A stretch of 28,974 bases of DNA from positions 1 through 28,974 of the forward strand of contig CAMLKW010000026.1 of the NCBI GenBank assembly GCA_946480605.1, in the 5' to 3' direction. The notes below the pieces were generated by a model that did not search any database, was not told the DNA's origin, and saw only the letters and a list, made by a program, of their open reading frames with translations. The stretch is from an uncultured Roseateles sp. Lineage in GTDB: Bacteria > Pseudomonadota > Gammaproteobacteria > Burkholderiales > Burkholderiaceae. The translations under genes were made by a program, and so were the position numbers. Below are positions 16,173 through 24,515 of the stretch, one piece after another (within the stretch, counting starts at the first letter, position 1; each line of letters begins with the position of its first letter).

Positions 16173-16202
16173 AGATTACCCCGACTGGAAGCGGTTCATC
16201 AA
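16173..16202 (-). promoter_or_regulatory. Candidate promoter of the small RNA
   Basis: Minus-strand TTGATG (16197-16202) and TAATCT (16173-16178) are separated by 18 bases, and transcription would start near 16166. The pair sits in the AT-richer stretch after the PepSY gene stop codon. Confidence 0.45.
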
Positions 16203-16241
16203 TCAATCTCGCGAGCGAATTCAGGCCGCGTGAAGTTTTGC

Positions 16242-17321
16242 TTAGCGTCGGCGCCGCCACCAGAGCCAGGCACCGCTGACGCCGAGACCGAACAGCGTCA
16301 GGCCCGACAGCCCGGTGGCGACGATGTGCCAGGGGCCGCCCAGCTCACCCGTGTGCAGCGGGTAGATCCAGGCCGTGGCCCGGCCACCGGGGTCCAGTTC
16401 ACTCCAGCGGCGTTGCTGCAGCACCCGCCCGTCGACCGGATGCAGCCAGACCGAACTGAGCCCGTTGGGATGCGGGTCGTCGATCAGCTTGAGACGCACG
16501 CGCACGGGCCGGTCGTCGCTGGTGCCCAGCTGCACATAGCCGACCATGGCGTCGGGCCACTGCGCGCGGGCCTTGGCGACGAGGGCGTCCAGCGCCTGCC
16601 GCGGCCCCTGCGGCTTGCCGATCTTGGGCGGCTTCACGGCCGTCTGCCCGGCCAGGCCGCTGACCCACTGCGCCAGCGGCCGCCAAGCCATCCACGCGCC
16701 GGTCGCGACGGACACGGCGATCAACAGCCCCAGCACCGTGCCGCCCAGCCGGTGCAGGTCGAACAGCGCGCGCGTGGCGCCCTTGTCGAGCTTCAGGCCG
16801 AACGCATGCCTCCACTGCGCCCGCGTGCGCGGCCACCACAGAATGAGGCCGGTGAGCAGCAGCGCCAGGTAGGCCAGCGACGCGCTGGCCAGCACCGCCT
16901 TGCCGGTGTCGCCCAGCAGCAGCGCGCTGTGCAGTTCGAACACGAGGTTGGCAAAGCCCTCGGCCTCGCCGCGCCGCCCCAGTTCGGCGTTGCTGGCTGG
17001 GTCGATGTAGAGCGTGCCCTCCCAGGCGGCGCTCTTGACCAGCACGCGCAAGCTTTCATCCGCCTCGCGCGGCGGGCGTAGCGTCAGCGTGGCCTGCGGG
17101 CCGAACTCGGCGGCCACACGCTGGCGCAGCGGCTCCAGGGCCGCGGGCGCGGCGGCGGGCGTCGGCACGCGAAACAGCTGCGCGTGGGCGATCTGGTCCA
17201 ACGGCCGGGCGACCGTCAAAAGCGCACCCAGCAGTGCCGCCAACGCCAGCAGCAGGCCCAGCGTCAGGCCGGTCCAGCGATGCAGCCAGAGCCAGGCCCG
17301 CCGCAAGCTCGGCAGCGACAT
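16242..17321 (-). CDS. PepSY-associated transmembrane (PiuB/FhuE-linked type) protein
   Basis: A 359-residue inner-membrane protein of the PepSY_TM family, with about four helices: residues 16-37, about 165-185, about 215-238 and about 330-350. Conserved histidines flank the helices: LHRWTGL at 13-19, FELHSALLLG before the second helix, FDLHRLGG before the third and YPLHTGELGG before the last. A large periplasmic region lies between helices 3 and 4. Such proteins are often encoded beside siderophore receptors and are thought to reduce ferric siderophore complexes or aid their handling in the periplasm; some members reduce iron with haem bound by these histidines. The start MSLPSLRRAWLWLHRW lies 5 bases after the receptor stop, so the two form an operon under the Fur box upstream. 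An in-frame start further upstream was rejected because it overlaps the receptor. Confidence 0.87.
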   Translation of the reverse strand: MSLPSLRRAWLWLHRWTGLTLGLLLALAALLGALLTVARPLDQIAHAQLFRVPTPAAAPAALEPLRQRVAAEFGPQATLTLRPPREADESLRVLVKSAAWEGTLYIDPASNAELGRRGEAEGFANLVFELHSALLLGDTGKAVLASASLAYLALLLTGLILWWPRTRAQWRHAFGLKLDKGATRALFDLHRLGGTVLGLLIAVSVATGAWMAWRPLAQWVSGLAGQTAVKPPKIGKPQGPRQALDALVAKARAQWPDAMVGYVQLGTSDDRPVRVRLKLIDDPHPNGLSSVWLHPVDGRVLQQRRWSELDPGGRATAWIYPLHTGELGGPWHIVATGLSGLTLFGLGVSGAWLWWRRRR

Positions 17322-17326
17322 GGCGG

Positions 17327-19456
17327 TCAGAAATCCAGCTTGGCGGTCACGCGCAGCGTGCGCGGCGCGCCCACGCCCAGCAGGCCGTTGCCCGCGGTGC
17401 TCCAGTAGTCCTTGTCGGCCGCGTTCTCCAGGTTGGCCTGCAGGTTCAGGCCCTGGCCGGCCCATTGCGTCTGGTAGCGCGCGCCCAGCGAGAGGGTCTG
17501 GTAGGCCGGGATCCAAGCCTGGTTGCTGTTGTTCACCGCACGTTTGCCAACGCGGTAGACGCCCGCGTTCAGCGACAGGCCCGGCCACTGCGGCACGCGG
17601 TATTCACCGAACAGGCTCAGCGTCTGCTTGGGCGTGTTCTCGGGTGTCTTGCCGAGTTCGCTCGCGTTGCTGGTGCCCACGCGCGAAATCTCGGCGTCCA
17701 GCAGCACGGCGGACGCAACGATGGACAGGTCGCGGCCCAGCTCGCCGCTGGCCGAGGTTTCCAGACCGCGATAGGTGCTGAGGCCGCCCACCTGGAACAC
17801 GCCGCTGACGGTGGTGGTCTGCGGGCGGCGGATCTCGAACAGCGCCGTCTGCAGCAGCACGGTCTTCGCGAGCCGCGCCTTCACGCCGACCTCGGCCTGC
17901 TTGTTGACGGCCGGCGCCAGCACCTGGCCGGCGTTGCTGGCCGACAGCGGCGCCGTGCCGGTTTCCTCCAGCCCGCGCAGCAGGCTGGCGTAGACGCTGA
18001 GGTCGGCCGTGGGCTTCCACATCAGCGACACATTGGGCGTGACCTTGTCGGCCGTGTAGGTGGTGGCGGAAGTCGCGTTGCGCGAGGCGCTGCGGTAGCG
18101 GGTCTGGCGCACGCCACCCAGCAGTTGCCAGTCGCGGCCGATGGCGATGCGGTCGTACACGTAGATGCCGCGGTCGCGGATCTCGGACGGATAGCCGGCC
18201 TGAGCCAGCGTGGGGCTCACCTCGGCGATGTCCACGGGCGCGTAGAGGTTCTGCGCCGCCTGCGCGCTGCCACTGCGCCAGCCGGCCGACTCGCGACGGT
18301 TGTAGCTGGCGCCCAGCGTCAGCTCGTGCTGCAGGCCGGCGGTGTCGAAGCGGCCGATGGCTTCCACGCGGTGGTTGGTGTTGGTGTAGGCCTGACCCTT
18401 CAGCACCGACACGTTGACGCGGCCCGCGCCGGTGTCGTTGTTGTAGTTCTGGAAGGTCGTGTAGACGCGGTCCCGGCTGGTCTTGGCGCGGCCGGTCTCC
18501 ACGCTGACGACCCAGGCGTCGCCCAGCGCGAAGTCGCCGCGCGCCAGCGCGTTGGTGGCCTCGGCGTCATAGCGCGCCCAGTCGGCGCCCAGGTTGGTCT
18601 TGTTGTCCGGCACCCTCGGCAGGGTGAGCACGCCGCCGACGGCGGCCGGCAGCGTGATGGCGGCCTGCTCGCTGACGTTCTTACGGTAGTGCTCCAGGTC
18701 CAGCTTGAAGTTGGCCGTGGGCGATGCGCGCCAGTCGTAGGCCGCCGCCAGCAGGCCGCGCTGGCCCTCGAAGTTGCGGATGCCGTTCTCCTCGCGGCTG
18801 GCCGCGGCGTTCACGCGCAGGCCCATCGCGTCGCCGCCGCCGAAACGCCGGCCCACGTCCACATGCGCCTTCACGCCGCCGTGCTCGTTGACCGTGGTGG
18901 TCAGTGACGTGACCGGCTTCAACCCGGCCCGCTTGCTGACGAAGTTGACGATGCCCGACGGCGGCACCATGCCGTAGTACATGGACGACGCGCCCTTCAA
19001 CACCTCCACCTGCTCCTTGTTCTCCAGCGGGATGTCGATCAGGTTGATGACCGGCAGGCTGCCGTTGAGGCGGTAATTGCCGCGGTTCTCGACCAGGATG
19101 CCGCGGATGGACAGGTTGTCGTAGGTGGAGCCACTGACCTGCGAGCGCGTCACGCCGGCCGTGTTGCGCAGCGCATCGAACAGGCCTTGCGCGCCCTGCG
19201 CATCCAGCAGCTCGCGCGACATCGCGTTGTTCGTCAGCGGCACGTCCAGCGGGTCCTGGTCCCGGAAGGCGCCCACCTGCACCGACGTGGGCGCGAAGCT
19301 CTTCTGCCGCTCGCCCTTGACGACCACGGCGTCCAGCAGGCTGGGCTCGGCGGCATGAGCCGGAGCGGCCGCCAACGCGGCAGCGGCCATGGAAGTGACG
19401 GACAAGACCAGGGGCAGCCGGCCGGTGCGGCCGGTTGCGCGGGAGCGCGAGTTCAT
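17327..19456 (-). CDS. TonB-dependent siderophore receptor
   Basis: A 709-residue outer-membrane receptor of the FhuA/FoxA/FpvA type. A signal peptide ends near AAPAHAAEP (residue 36), then a TonB-box-like segment LDAVVVKGE (41-49). The plug domain contains TYDNLSIRGI and the conserved VEVLKGASSMYYGMVPPSGI followed by VNFVSKRA. A beta-barrel follows and ends in the aromatic signature LRVTAKLDF. It should take up a ferric siderophore, using energy from TonB-ExbBD; the ligand is unknown. A perfect Fur-type palindrome lies 16 bases upstream of the start, so iron repression is expected. The PepSY membrane protein follows 5 bases after the stop. No classical Shine-Dalgarno sequence precedes the ATG, but the signal peptide supports this start. 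Confidence 0.94.
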   Translation of the reverse strand: MNSRSRATGRTGRLPLVLSVTSMAAAALAAAPAHAAEPSLLDAVVVKGERQKSFAPTSVQVGAFRDQDPLDVPLTNNAMSRELLDAQGAQGLFDALRNTAGVTRSQVSGSTYDNLSIRGILVENRGNYRLNGSLPVINLIDIPLENKEQVEVLKGASSMYYGMVPPSGIVNFVSKRAGLKPVTSLTTTVNEHGGVKAHVDVGRRFGGGDAMGLRVNAAASREENGIRNFEGQRGLLAAAYDWRASPTANFKLDLEHYRKNVSEQAAITLPAAVGGVLTLPRVPDNKTNLGADWARYDAEATNALARGDFALGDAWVVSVETGRAKTSRDRVYTTFQNYNNDTGAGRVNVSVLKGQAYTNTNHRVEAIGRFDTAGLQHELTLGASYNRRESAGWRSGSAQAAQNLYAPVDIAEVSPTLAQAGYPSEIRDRGIYVYDRIAIGRDWQLLGGVRQTRYRSASRNATSATTYTADKVTPNVSLMWKPTADLSVYASLLRGLEETGTAPLSASNAGQVLAPAVNKQAEVGVKARLAKTVLLQTALFEIRRPQTTTVSGVFQVGGLSTYRGLETSASGELGRDLSIVASAVLLDAEISRVGTSNASELGKTPENTPKQTLSLFGEYRVPQWPGLSLNAGVYRVGKRAVNNSNQAWIPAYQTLSLGARYQTQWAGQGLNLQANLENAADKDYWSTAGNGLLGVGAPRTLRVTAKLDF

Positions 19457-19471
19457 GATGGAAACAAAAGA

Positions 19472-19488
19472 ATGAGAATTATTCTCAT
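19472..19488. promoter_or_regulatory. Fur box upstream of the siderophore receptor
   Basis: ATGAGAATTATTCTCAT is a perfect 17-base palindrome matching the 7-1-7 Fur consensus (TGAtAATnATTaTCA). It lies 16-32 bases before the receptor ATG, where it would cover the -10 region or transcription start. Iron-dependent repression of the receptor-PepSY operon is the expected result. Confidence 0.9.
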
Positions 19489-19502
19489 CTTAACGCTGCG
19501 AC

Positions 19503-19709
19503 TCAGCGATGCCCGCGGTCGGCCGCGCGACGGTAGTGCTCCGCCAGCACGTCGCGGCCGAAGTCGCCATCGAAATCGCGTCGGACCACGTGCACATGGT
19601 TGCCGCCCGCGTTGTCGAATTCGACGCGGCGGGCGACGGCCTGGGCCGGCAGCCGCGGCGACACACCCAGCAGGCCGACCAGCACCCACCGTGAACGACG
19701 GCGATCCAC
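19503..19709 (-). CDS. Hypothetical small exported protein (68 residues)
   Basis: An open frame from GTG (19709) to TGA with codon use like its neighbours. The product has a basic N-terminus and a short hydrophobic stretch (RWVLVGLLGV) up to PAQA, which could be a signal peptide. About 44 residues follow, ending in FDGDFGRDVLAEHYRRAADR then GHR. I do not recognise a family. GAGGTG lies 4 bases before the start. The gene lies on the strand of the siderophore receptor, and its stop is 15 bases before the Fur box; it faces away from chrA. The weak points are the GTG start, the short length and the high GC content, which makes chance frames common. Without homologues it stays a candidate. Confidence 0.4.
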   Translation of the reverse strand: MDRRRSRWVLVGLLGVSPRLPAQAVARRVEFDNAGGNHVHVVRRDFDGDFGRDVLAEHYRRAADRGHR

Positions 19710-19792
19710 GCCACCTCGCGGCGGGGACAGAGAGGGCCAGCGCAGCCGCGTCGGCCCTACATTGCGGGCTGCAGCCCCCTGGAGATCCCGCC

Positions 19793-21142
19793 ATCACCTC
19801 GCCCCACGACCCCGTCGGATTCCGGCAAGCCCTGCGCTTCTGGCTCAAGCTGGGCTTCATCAGCTTTGGCGGGCCGGCCGGCCAGATCGCCATCATGCAC
19901 ACGGAGCTGGTGGAGCGCCGCCGCTGGATCAGCGAGAAGCGTTTCCTGCATGCGCTGAACTACTGCATGCTGCTGCCCGGCCCCGAGGCCCAGCAGTTGG
20001 CCACCTACATCGGCTGGCTGATGCACCGCAGCTGGGGCGGCCTCGTGGCCGGCGCGCTGTTCGTGCTGCCGTCGCTGTTCATCCTCGTCGCGCTGTCCTG
20101 GGTCTACCTGACCTGGGGTCAGCTGCCGGTCGTGGCCGGGATCTTCTACGGCCTGAAACCGGCCGTGACGGCGCTGGTCGTGCATGCCGCGCACCGCATC
20201 GGCACGCGGGCACTGAAGAACGGCTGGCTGTGGGGCATCGCGGCAGCCGCCTTCGTCGCCATCTTTGCGCTCGGTGCGCCCTTCCCGCTCATCGTGCTGG
20301 GGGCTGCCCTCATCGGCCACTTCGGCGGGCGGCGGGCGCCGCGGGTCTTCGCGCTGGGGGGCGGCCAGGGCCCGGCGCCGCACAGTTGGGGGCCGGCCGT
20401 CATCGACGACGACACGCCCACGCCGCCGCACGCCCGCTTCAGCCGCAGCCGGCTGTTGCGCGTGCTGGCAACGGGCCTGGGCCTGTGGGCCGCCGCGATG
20501 GCGGTGCTGGCGCTGACGCAGGGCCTGCACGGCGCACTGGCGCAGATGGGCTGGTTCTTCACCAAGGCCGCGCTGCTGACCTTCGGCGGCGCCTACGCGG
20601 TGCTGCCCTATGTGTACCAGGGCGCCGTGGAGCAGCACAATTGGCTGACCGGCGCGCAGATGATCGACGGCCTGGCGCTGGGCGAGACGACGCCGGGGCC
20701 GCTGATCATGGTGGTGGCCTTCGTCGGCTTCGTGGGCGGCTGGACGAAGGCCTTGTTCGGGCCGGACACCCTCTTTCTTGCCGGCGCCGCGGCGGCCTGC
20801 GTCGTCACCTTCTTCACCTTCCTGCCCTCCTTCGTCTTCATCCTGGCGGGCGGGCCGCTGATCGAGTCCACGCATGGCAAGCTGCAGTTCACCGCACCGC
20901 TGACCGCCATCACGGCCGCCGTGGTGGGCGTCATCCTGAACCTGGCGGTGTTCTTCGCCTGGCATGTGCTGTGGCCCGACGGCGGGTCCGGCCGCTTCGA
21001 CGGGATCTCGGCCTGCATTGCCCTGGGTGCAGGCCTGGCACTGTTCCGCTTCAGACTGGGCGTGATGCCGGTGCTGGGCGGCTGCGCGCTGCTGGGCCTG
21101 ACGCTGTCCCAGGGCGGCCGCCTGCTGGGCCTGGCGGGCTGA
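19793..21142 (+). CDS. chrA: Chromate transporter ChrA (long-chain CHR family)
   Basis: About 449 residues, a two-domain long-chain CHR transporter. The N-terminal half carries FISFGGPAGQIAIMH (about 22-36) and MLLPGPEAQQLATYIGW (about 59-75). The C-terminal half repeats the pattern with LLTFGGAYAVLPYV (261-274) and GETTPGPLIMVVAFVGF (298-313). Some CHR proteins expel chromate and give resistance; others move sulfate or have unknown roles. The start is a problem: the domain begins a few codons after 19793, where GGAG lies 8 bases before an ATC in the place of a start codon. The next in-frame options are a GTG at 19691, without a ribosome-binding site and overlapping the small minus-strand frame, or an ATG at about 19892, inside the first conserved motif. 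I therefore give 19793 as the left end with doubt. No chrB regulator gene is adjacent. Confidence 0.85.
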   Translation: MTSPHDPVGFRQALRFWLKLGFISFGGPAGQIAIMHTELVERRRWISEKRFLHALNYCMLLPGPEAQQLATYIGWLMHRSWGGLVAGALFVLPSLFILVALSWVYLTWGQLPVVAGIFYGLKPAVTALVVHAAHRIGTRALKNGWLWGIAAAAFVAIFALGAPFPLIVLGAALIGHFGGRRAPRVFALGGGQGPAPHSWGPAVIDDDTPTPPHARFSRSRLLRVLATGLGLWAAAMAVLALTQGLHGALAQMGWFFTKAALLTFGGAYAVLPYVYQGAVEQHNWLTGAQMIDGLALGETTPGPLIMVVAFVGFVGGWTKALFGPDTLFLAGAAAACVVTFFTFLPSFVFILAGGPLIESTHGKLQFTAPLTAITAAVVGVILNLAVFFAWHVLWPDGGSGRFDGISACIALGAGLALFRFRLGVMPVLGGCALLGLTLSQGGRLLGLAG

Positions 21143-21159
21143 GCCGGCGCGGGCGTGGT

Positions 21160-21165
21160 TAAAGT
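21160..21165 (+). promoter_or_regulatory. Candidate -10 box for gmk
   Basis: TAAAGT lies 51 bases before the gmk ATG, in the only AT-richer stretch between chrA and gmk. The -35 region is poor. It would separate gmk-rpoZ transcription from chrA. Confidence 0.3.
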
Positions 21166-21216
21166 GTCGATTTGACCGGCGCTGCGCTCCCCGTCGGAGC
21201 CTGGCCTCACGCATCC

Positions 21217-21837
21217 ATGGAATATCCCGGCAATCTCTTCGTCGTTGCCGCGCCCAGCGGCGCGGGCAAATCCAGCCTCGTCAAGGCCCTGCTGGAGCTG
21301 GACTCCAAGCTGGCCGTGTCCATCTCGCACACCTCGCGCGCGCCGCGCGGCCAGGAGCAGCACGGGCGCGAGTACTGGTTCATCGCACCCGACGAGTTCC
21401 GAGCGATGGCGGACCGTGGCGACTTCTTCGAGTGGGCCGAGGTGCACGGCAACCTGTACGGCACCTCGCGCGCCGGCATCGAGGACCGGCTGCAGCACGG
21501 CGAGGACGTGGTGCTGGAGATCGACTACCAGGGCGCGCTGCAGATCAAGCAGCTGTTCCCCTACGCGGTGCTGATCTTCATCCTGCCGCCCAGCTGGGAC
21601 GAGCTGCGCCTGCGGCTCAACCGCCGCGGCGACACGGCGCCCGAGGTCATCGCCAAGCGCATGAACGCCGCGCGCGTGGAGGTGGCCCAGGCGCAGCACT
21701 TCGATTTCGTCGTCGTCAATGCGGTGTTTGACACCGCCGTCTTCGACCTCAAAACCATCGTCCACGCGCAGCGGCTAAAATACGCGGCTCAGCGGCGCAA
21801 CCGCTCTGCCGTCTTTCAGGCGCTCGATCTGCCCTGA
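21217..21837 (+). CDS. gmk: Guanylate kinase
   Basis: A 206-residue kinase that phosphorylates GMP to GDP in the cytoplasm. The P-loop is [10 protein letters not shown] (residues 12-21). The GMP-binding segment is [20 protein letters not shown], followed by [15 protein letters not shown], and the core [14 protein letters not shown] contains the conserved IDxQGA. The start [19 protein letters not shown] matches the family, so I preferred it to a TTG start 15 codons upstream. No close Shine-Dalgarno sequence is visible. It leads the conserved gmk-rpoZ-spoT order. yicC, often found before gmk, is absent here and chrA is in its place. Confidence 0.95.
   Translation: MEYPGNLFVVAAPSGAGKSSLVKALLELDSKLAVSISHTSRAPRGQEQHGREYWFIAPDEFRAMADRGDFFEWAEVHGNLYGTSRAGIEDRLQHGEDVVLEIDYQGALQIKQLFPYAVLIFILPPSWDELRLRLNRRGDTAPEVIAKRMNAARVEVAQAQHFDFVVVNAVFDTAVFDLKTIVHAQRLKYAAQRRNRSAVFQALDLP
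21776..21781 (+). promoter_or_regulatory. Candidate internal -10 box for rpoZ
   Basis: TAAAAT lies inside the last part of gmk, 80 bases before the rpoZ ATG. It could give rpoZ a promoter of its own. No matching -35 box is clear. Confidence 0.25.
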
Positions 21838-21860
21838 TCGCGCTTCACCCAAGGAAAACC

Positions 21861-22064
21861 ATGGCCCGCATCACCGTCGAAGACTGCCTGACCAAGATCC
21901 CCAACCGCTTCCAGCTGGTGCTGGCCGCCACCTACCGCGCCCGCATGCTGAGCCAGGGCCACAGCCCCCGCATCGAGAGCAAGAACAAGCCCGGCGTGAC
22001 CGCGCTGCGCGAAATCGCCGCCGGCGAGGTGGGCGTGGAGATGCTGCGCAAGGTGCCGGTCTAA
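21861..22064 (+). CDS. rpoZ: DNA-directed RNA polymerase omega subunit
   Basis: A 67-residue protein beginning [20 protein letters not shown], the highly conserved N-terminus of omega, and containing the core [12 protein letters not shown]. Omega folds around the beta-prime C-terminus, helps RNA polymerase assembly and contributes to a ppGpp site in many proteobacteria, which fits its position beside spoT. AAGGA lies 6 bases before the ATG. It starts 23 bases after gmk and is followed by a GC-rich hairpin before spoT. Confidence 0.97.
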   Translation: MARITVEDCLTKIPNRFQLVLAATYRARMLSQGHSPRIESKNKPGVTALREIAAGEVGVEMLRKVPV

Positions 22065-22085
22065 GTCGGCTGCTTCCGAACCTGA

Positions 22086-22115
22086 AACGGGCGTCCTCGG
22101 ACGCCCGTTGCCTTT
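22086..22115 (+). terminator. Hairpin terminator or attenuator between rpoZ and spoT
   Basis: AACGGGCGT and ACGCCCGTT form a 9-bp perfect stem around the CCTCGG loop, 21 bases after the rpoZ stop. The following TTGCCTTT is only moderately T-rich, so read-through into spoT is likely and the element may act as an attenuator or RNA stabiliser. Confidence 0.6.
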
Positions 22116-22141
22116 GCGGCTTCGGATAAATTCGGGAGCCT

Positions 22142-24415
22142 ATGGCCCAACGCTCCCTCACTGCCTGGTTCACGCTGCCCGGGCTGCGCGAGAAGGCTCC
22201 GCCCACGCCGGCGGAGGCTGCCTCCTTTGACGCCCTGCTGCCCAAGCTCGGCTACCTGAGCAAGGCCGAGGTCAAGCGCGTGCGCGAGGCCTACAAGTTC
22301 GCCGACGAGGCCCATCTGGGCCAAAAACGCGCCACCGGCGAGCCCTACATCACCCACCCCATCGCCGTCGCCGGCATCTGTGCCGAATGGCGGCTGGACG
22401 CGCAGGCACTGATGGCCGCGCTGATGCACGACGTGGTGGAAGACTGCGGCGTCTCCAAGGCCGAGCTGATCGAGAAGTTCGACGCCACCACCGCCGACCT
22501 GGTGGACGGGCTGACCAAGCTGGACAAGCTCCAGTTCTCCACCAAGGAGGAGTCGCAGGCCGAGTCCTTCCGCAAGATGCTGCTGGCGATGGCGCGCGAC
22601 CTGCGCGTCATCCTCATCAAGCTGGCCGACCGCCTGCACAACATGCGCACCATGGGCGCGATGGCGCCGCACAAGGCCCGCCGCATCGCCCGCGAGACCT
22701 TCGACATCTACGCCCCCATCGCCCACCGCCTGGGGCTGAACCAGACCTTCCGCGAGCTGGAGGACCTGTCCTTCCAGTACTTCCACCCCTGGCGCTACGC
22801 GGCGCTGAACAAGGCCGTGGCCAAGGCGCGCGGCAACCGGCGCGACCTGGTCTCGCGCATCGAGGGCGAGATCCGCGCGGCCTACGCCAAGGCCAGCCTG
22901 CGCGTGGAGGTGCAGGGGCGCGAGAAGACGGTCTACTCCATCTACAAGAAGATGCACGAGAAGGGCCTGATGAGCTTTGCCCAGGTCAGCGACATCTTCG
23001 GCTTTCGCATCCTGACCGAGGAGCCGCTGCAGTGCTACACGGCCCTGGGCGTGCTGCACCAGCTCTACAAGCCGCAGGCCGGCCGCTTCAAGGACTACAT
23101 CGCCAACCCCAAGGACAACGGCTACCAGTCGCTGCACACGACGCTGATGGGCCCGCTGGCCACGCCGCTGGAGTTCCAGCTGCGCACCGTGGGCATGCAC
23201 CAGATTGCCGAACAGGGCGTGGCGGCGCACTGGATCTACAAGAGCCGCGGCAAGCAGGCCTCGGCGCTGATCGCCCAGCAGGCCAACGCGCGCTGGCTGC
23301 AGAGCCTCATCGACATCCAGGACGAGACGCGCGACGCCAACGAGTTCCTGGAGCACGTCAAGATCGACCTGTTCCCCGACTCGATCTACGTCTTCACGCC
23401 CAAGTCCAAGATCATGGCGCTGCCCAAGGGCGCGACGCCGGTGGACTTCGCCTATGCCATCCACTCCGACGTCGGCGACCACTGCGTGGCGGCCCAGGTC
23501 AACGGCGAGGCCGTGCCGCTGCGCGCCGAGCTGAAGAGCGGCGACATCGTCGAGATCGTCACGGCGCCCGGCGCCAGCCCCAACCCGGCCTGGCTGAGCT
23601 TCGTGCGCACCGGCCGGGCGCGCTCCAAGATCCGGCACTTCCTGAAGGATCTGGAGCAGGAGGAATCCCGCGAGCTGGGCGAGAAGATGCTGGCCCAGGC
23701 CATGCGCGTGGAGGGCCTGGGCCTGCCCAGCCTGGAGCTGGACGCGCCCGAAGCGCCGATCTGGCACGAGCTGGCCGCCTGGGCCGGCGCCGCCAGCACC
23801 GAACAGCTGCTGATGGACATCGGCGCAGGCCGCAAGATCGCCGCCATCATCGCCAAGAAGCTGGCCCGCCTGATGGCCGAGCAAGGCCAGCGGCCCGACG
23901 CACTGGCGCTGACGCGCGGCCGCTTCACCGAGGCGCCCGTCGCGGCGGCCAGCATCACCATCGATGGCAGCGAAGGTGCCTCCGTGCAACTGGCCAGCTG
24001 CTGCCGCCCCATTCCGGGCGACGAGGTGCGTGGCTACCTGGGTCGTGGGGAGGGCCTGGTCGTGCACACCTGCGACTGCCAGGTCGGTAAACGCCTGTAC
24101 CTGCGCGACAGCGAACACTGGATACGCGTGGAGTGGGCCGAGGAGCTGACGCGCAGTTTCGAGGCCGGCATCACGCTGCTGCTGAGCAACGGCAAGGGCG
24201 TGCTGGCCCAGGTGGCCCAGGCCGTGGCCCAGGCCGAGGCCGACATCACCCACATCGCCATGGGCAACGACGCGCCCCTGAGCGACGCGGCCGAGACGGC
24301 CGAGATGAACCTGCTGATCGCCGTGCGCGACCGCCTGCACCTGGCCGACGTACTGCGGGTGCTGCGCCGGGCACCGGCCGTGCAGCGGGTGTCGCGGGCC
24401 AAGGCCCACGCCTGA
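22142..24415 (+). CDS. spoT: Bifunctional (p)ppGpp synthetase/hydrolase, RelA/SpoT family
   Basis: A 757-residue alarmone enzyme. The N-terminal hydrolase is intact: ITHPIAVA (His72), ALMHDVVEDCG (His96, Asp97, Glu100, Asp101) and LIKLADRLHNMRT. The synthetase domain has VQGREKTVYSIYKKM (about 257-271), DIFGFRI and the RFKDYIANPKDNGYQSLHTT block (315-334). The RFKD form, not the acidic motif of monofunctional RelA, is the type found in bifunctional enzymes. A TGS domain (from about residue 390), a conserved-cysteine zone with SCCRPIPGDEV and a C-terminal ACT domain follow. It makes and destroys (p)ppGpp in the stringent response. GGGAG sits 4 bases before the ATG. It closes the gmk-rpoZ-spoT cluster; Gmk itself is a known (p)ppGpp target in several bacteria. 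Confidence 0.96.
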   Translation: MAQRSLTAWFTLPGLREKAPPTPAEAASFDALLPKLGYLSKAEVKRVREAYKFADEAHLGQKRATGEPYITHPIAVAGICAEWRLDAQALMAALMHDVVEDCGVSKAELIEKFDATTADLVDGLTKLDKLQFSTKEESQAESFRKMLLAMARDLRVILIKLADRLHNMRTMGAMAPHKARRIARETFDIYAPIAHRLGLNQTFRELEDLSFQYFHPWRYAALNKAVAKARGNRRDLVSRIEGEIRAAYAKASLRVEVQGREKTVYSIYKKMHEKGLMSFAQVSDIFGFRILTEEPLQCYTALGVLHQLYKPQAGRFKDYIANPKDNGYQSLHTTLMGPLATPLEFQLRTVGMHQIAEQGVAAHWIYKSRGKQASALIAQQANARWLQSLIDIQDETRDANEFLEHVKIDLFPDSIYVFTPKSKIMALPKGATPVDFAYAIHSDVGDHCVAAQVNGEAVPLRAELKSGDIVEIVTAPGASPNPAWLSFVRTGRARSKIRHFLKDLEQEESRELGEKMLAQAMRVEGLGLPSLELDAPEAPIWHELAAWAGAASTEQLLMDIGAGRKIAAIIAKKLARLMAEQGQRPDALALTRGRFTEAPVAAASITIDGSEGASVQLASCCRPIPGDEVRGYLGRGEGLVVHTCDCQVGKRLYLRDSEHWIRVEWAEELTRSFEAGITLLLSNGKGVLAQVAQAVAQAEADITHIAMGNDAPLSDAAETAEMNLLIAVRDRLHLADVLRVLRRAPAVQRVSRAKAHA

Positions 24416-24515
24416 GCACTCGTTCCACACGCTGGCAGCCCATGGTGCGGCTTGGTGGGCGCGAACGCTCCTGCGCACACCGTTCGAACAGTCCCCTAGG
24501 CCGCTCAAACCGGGC

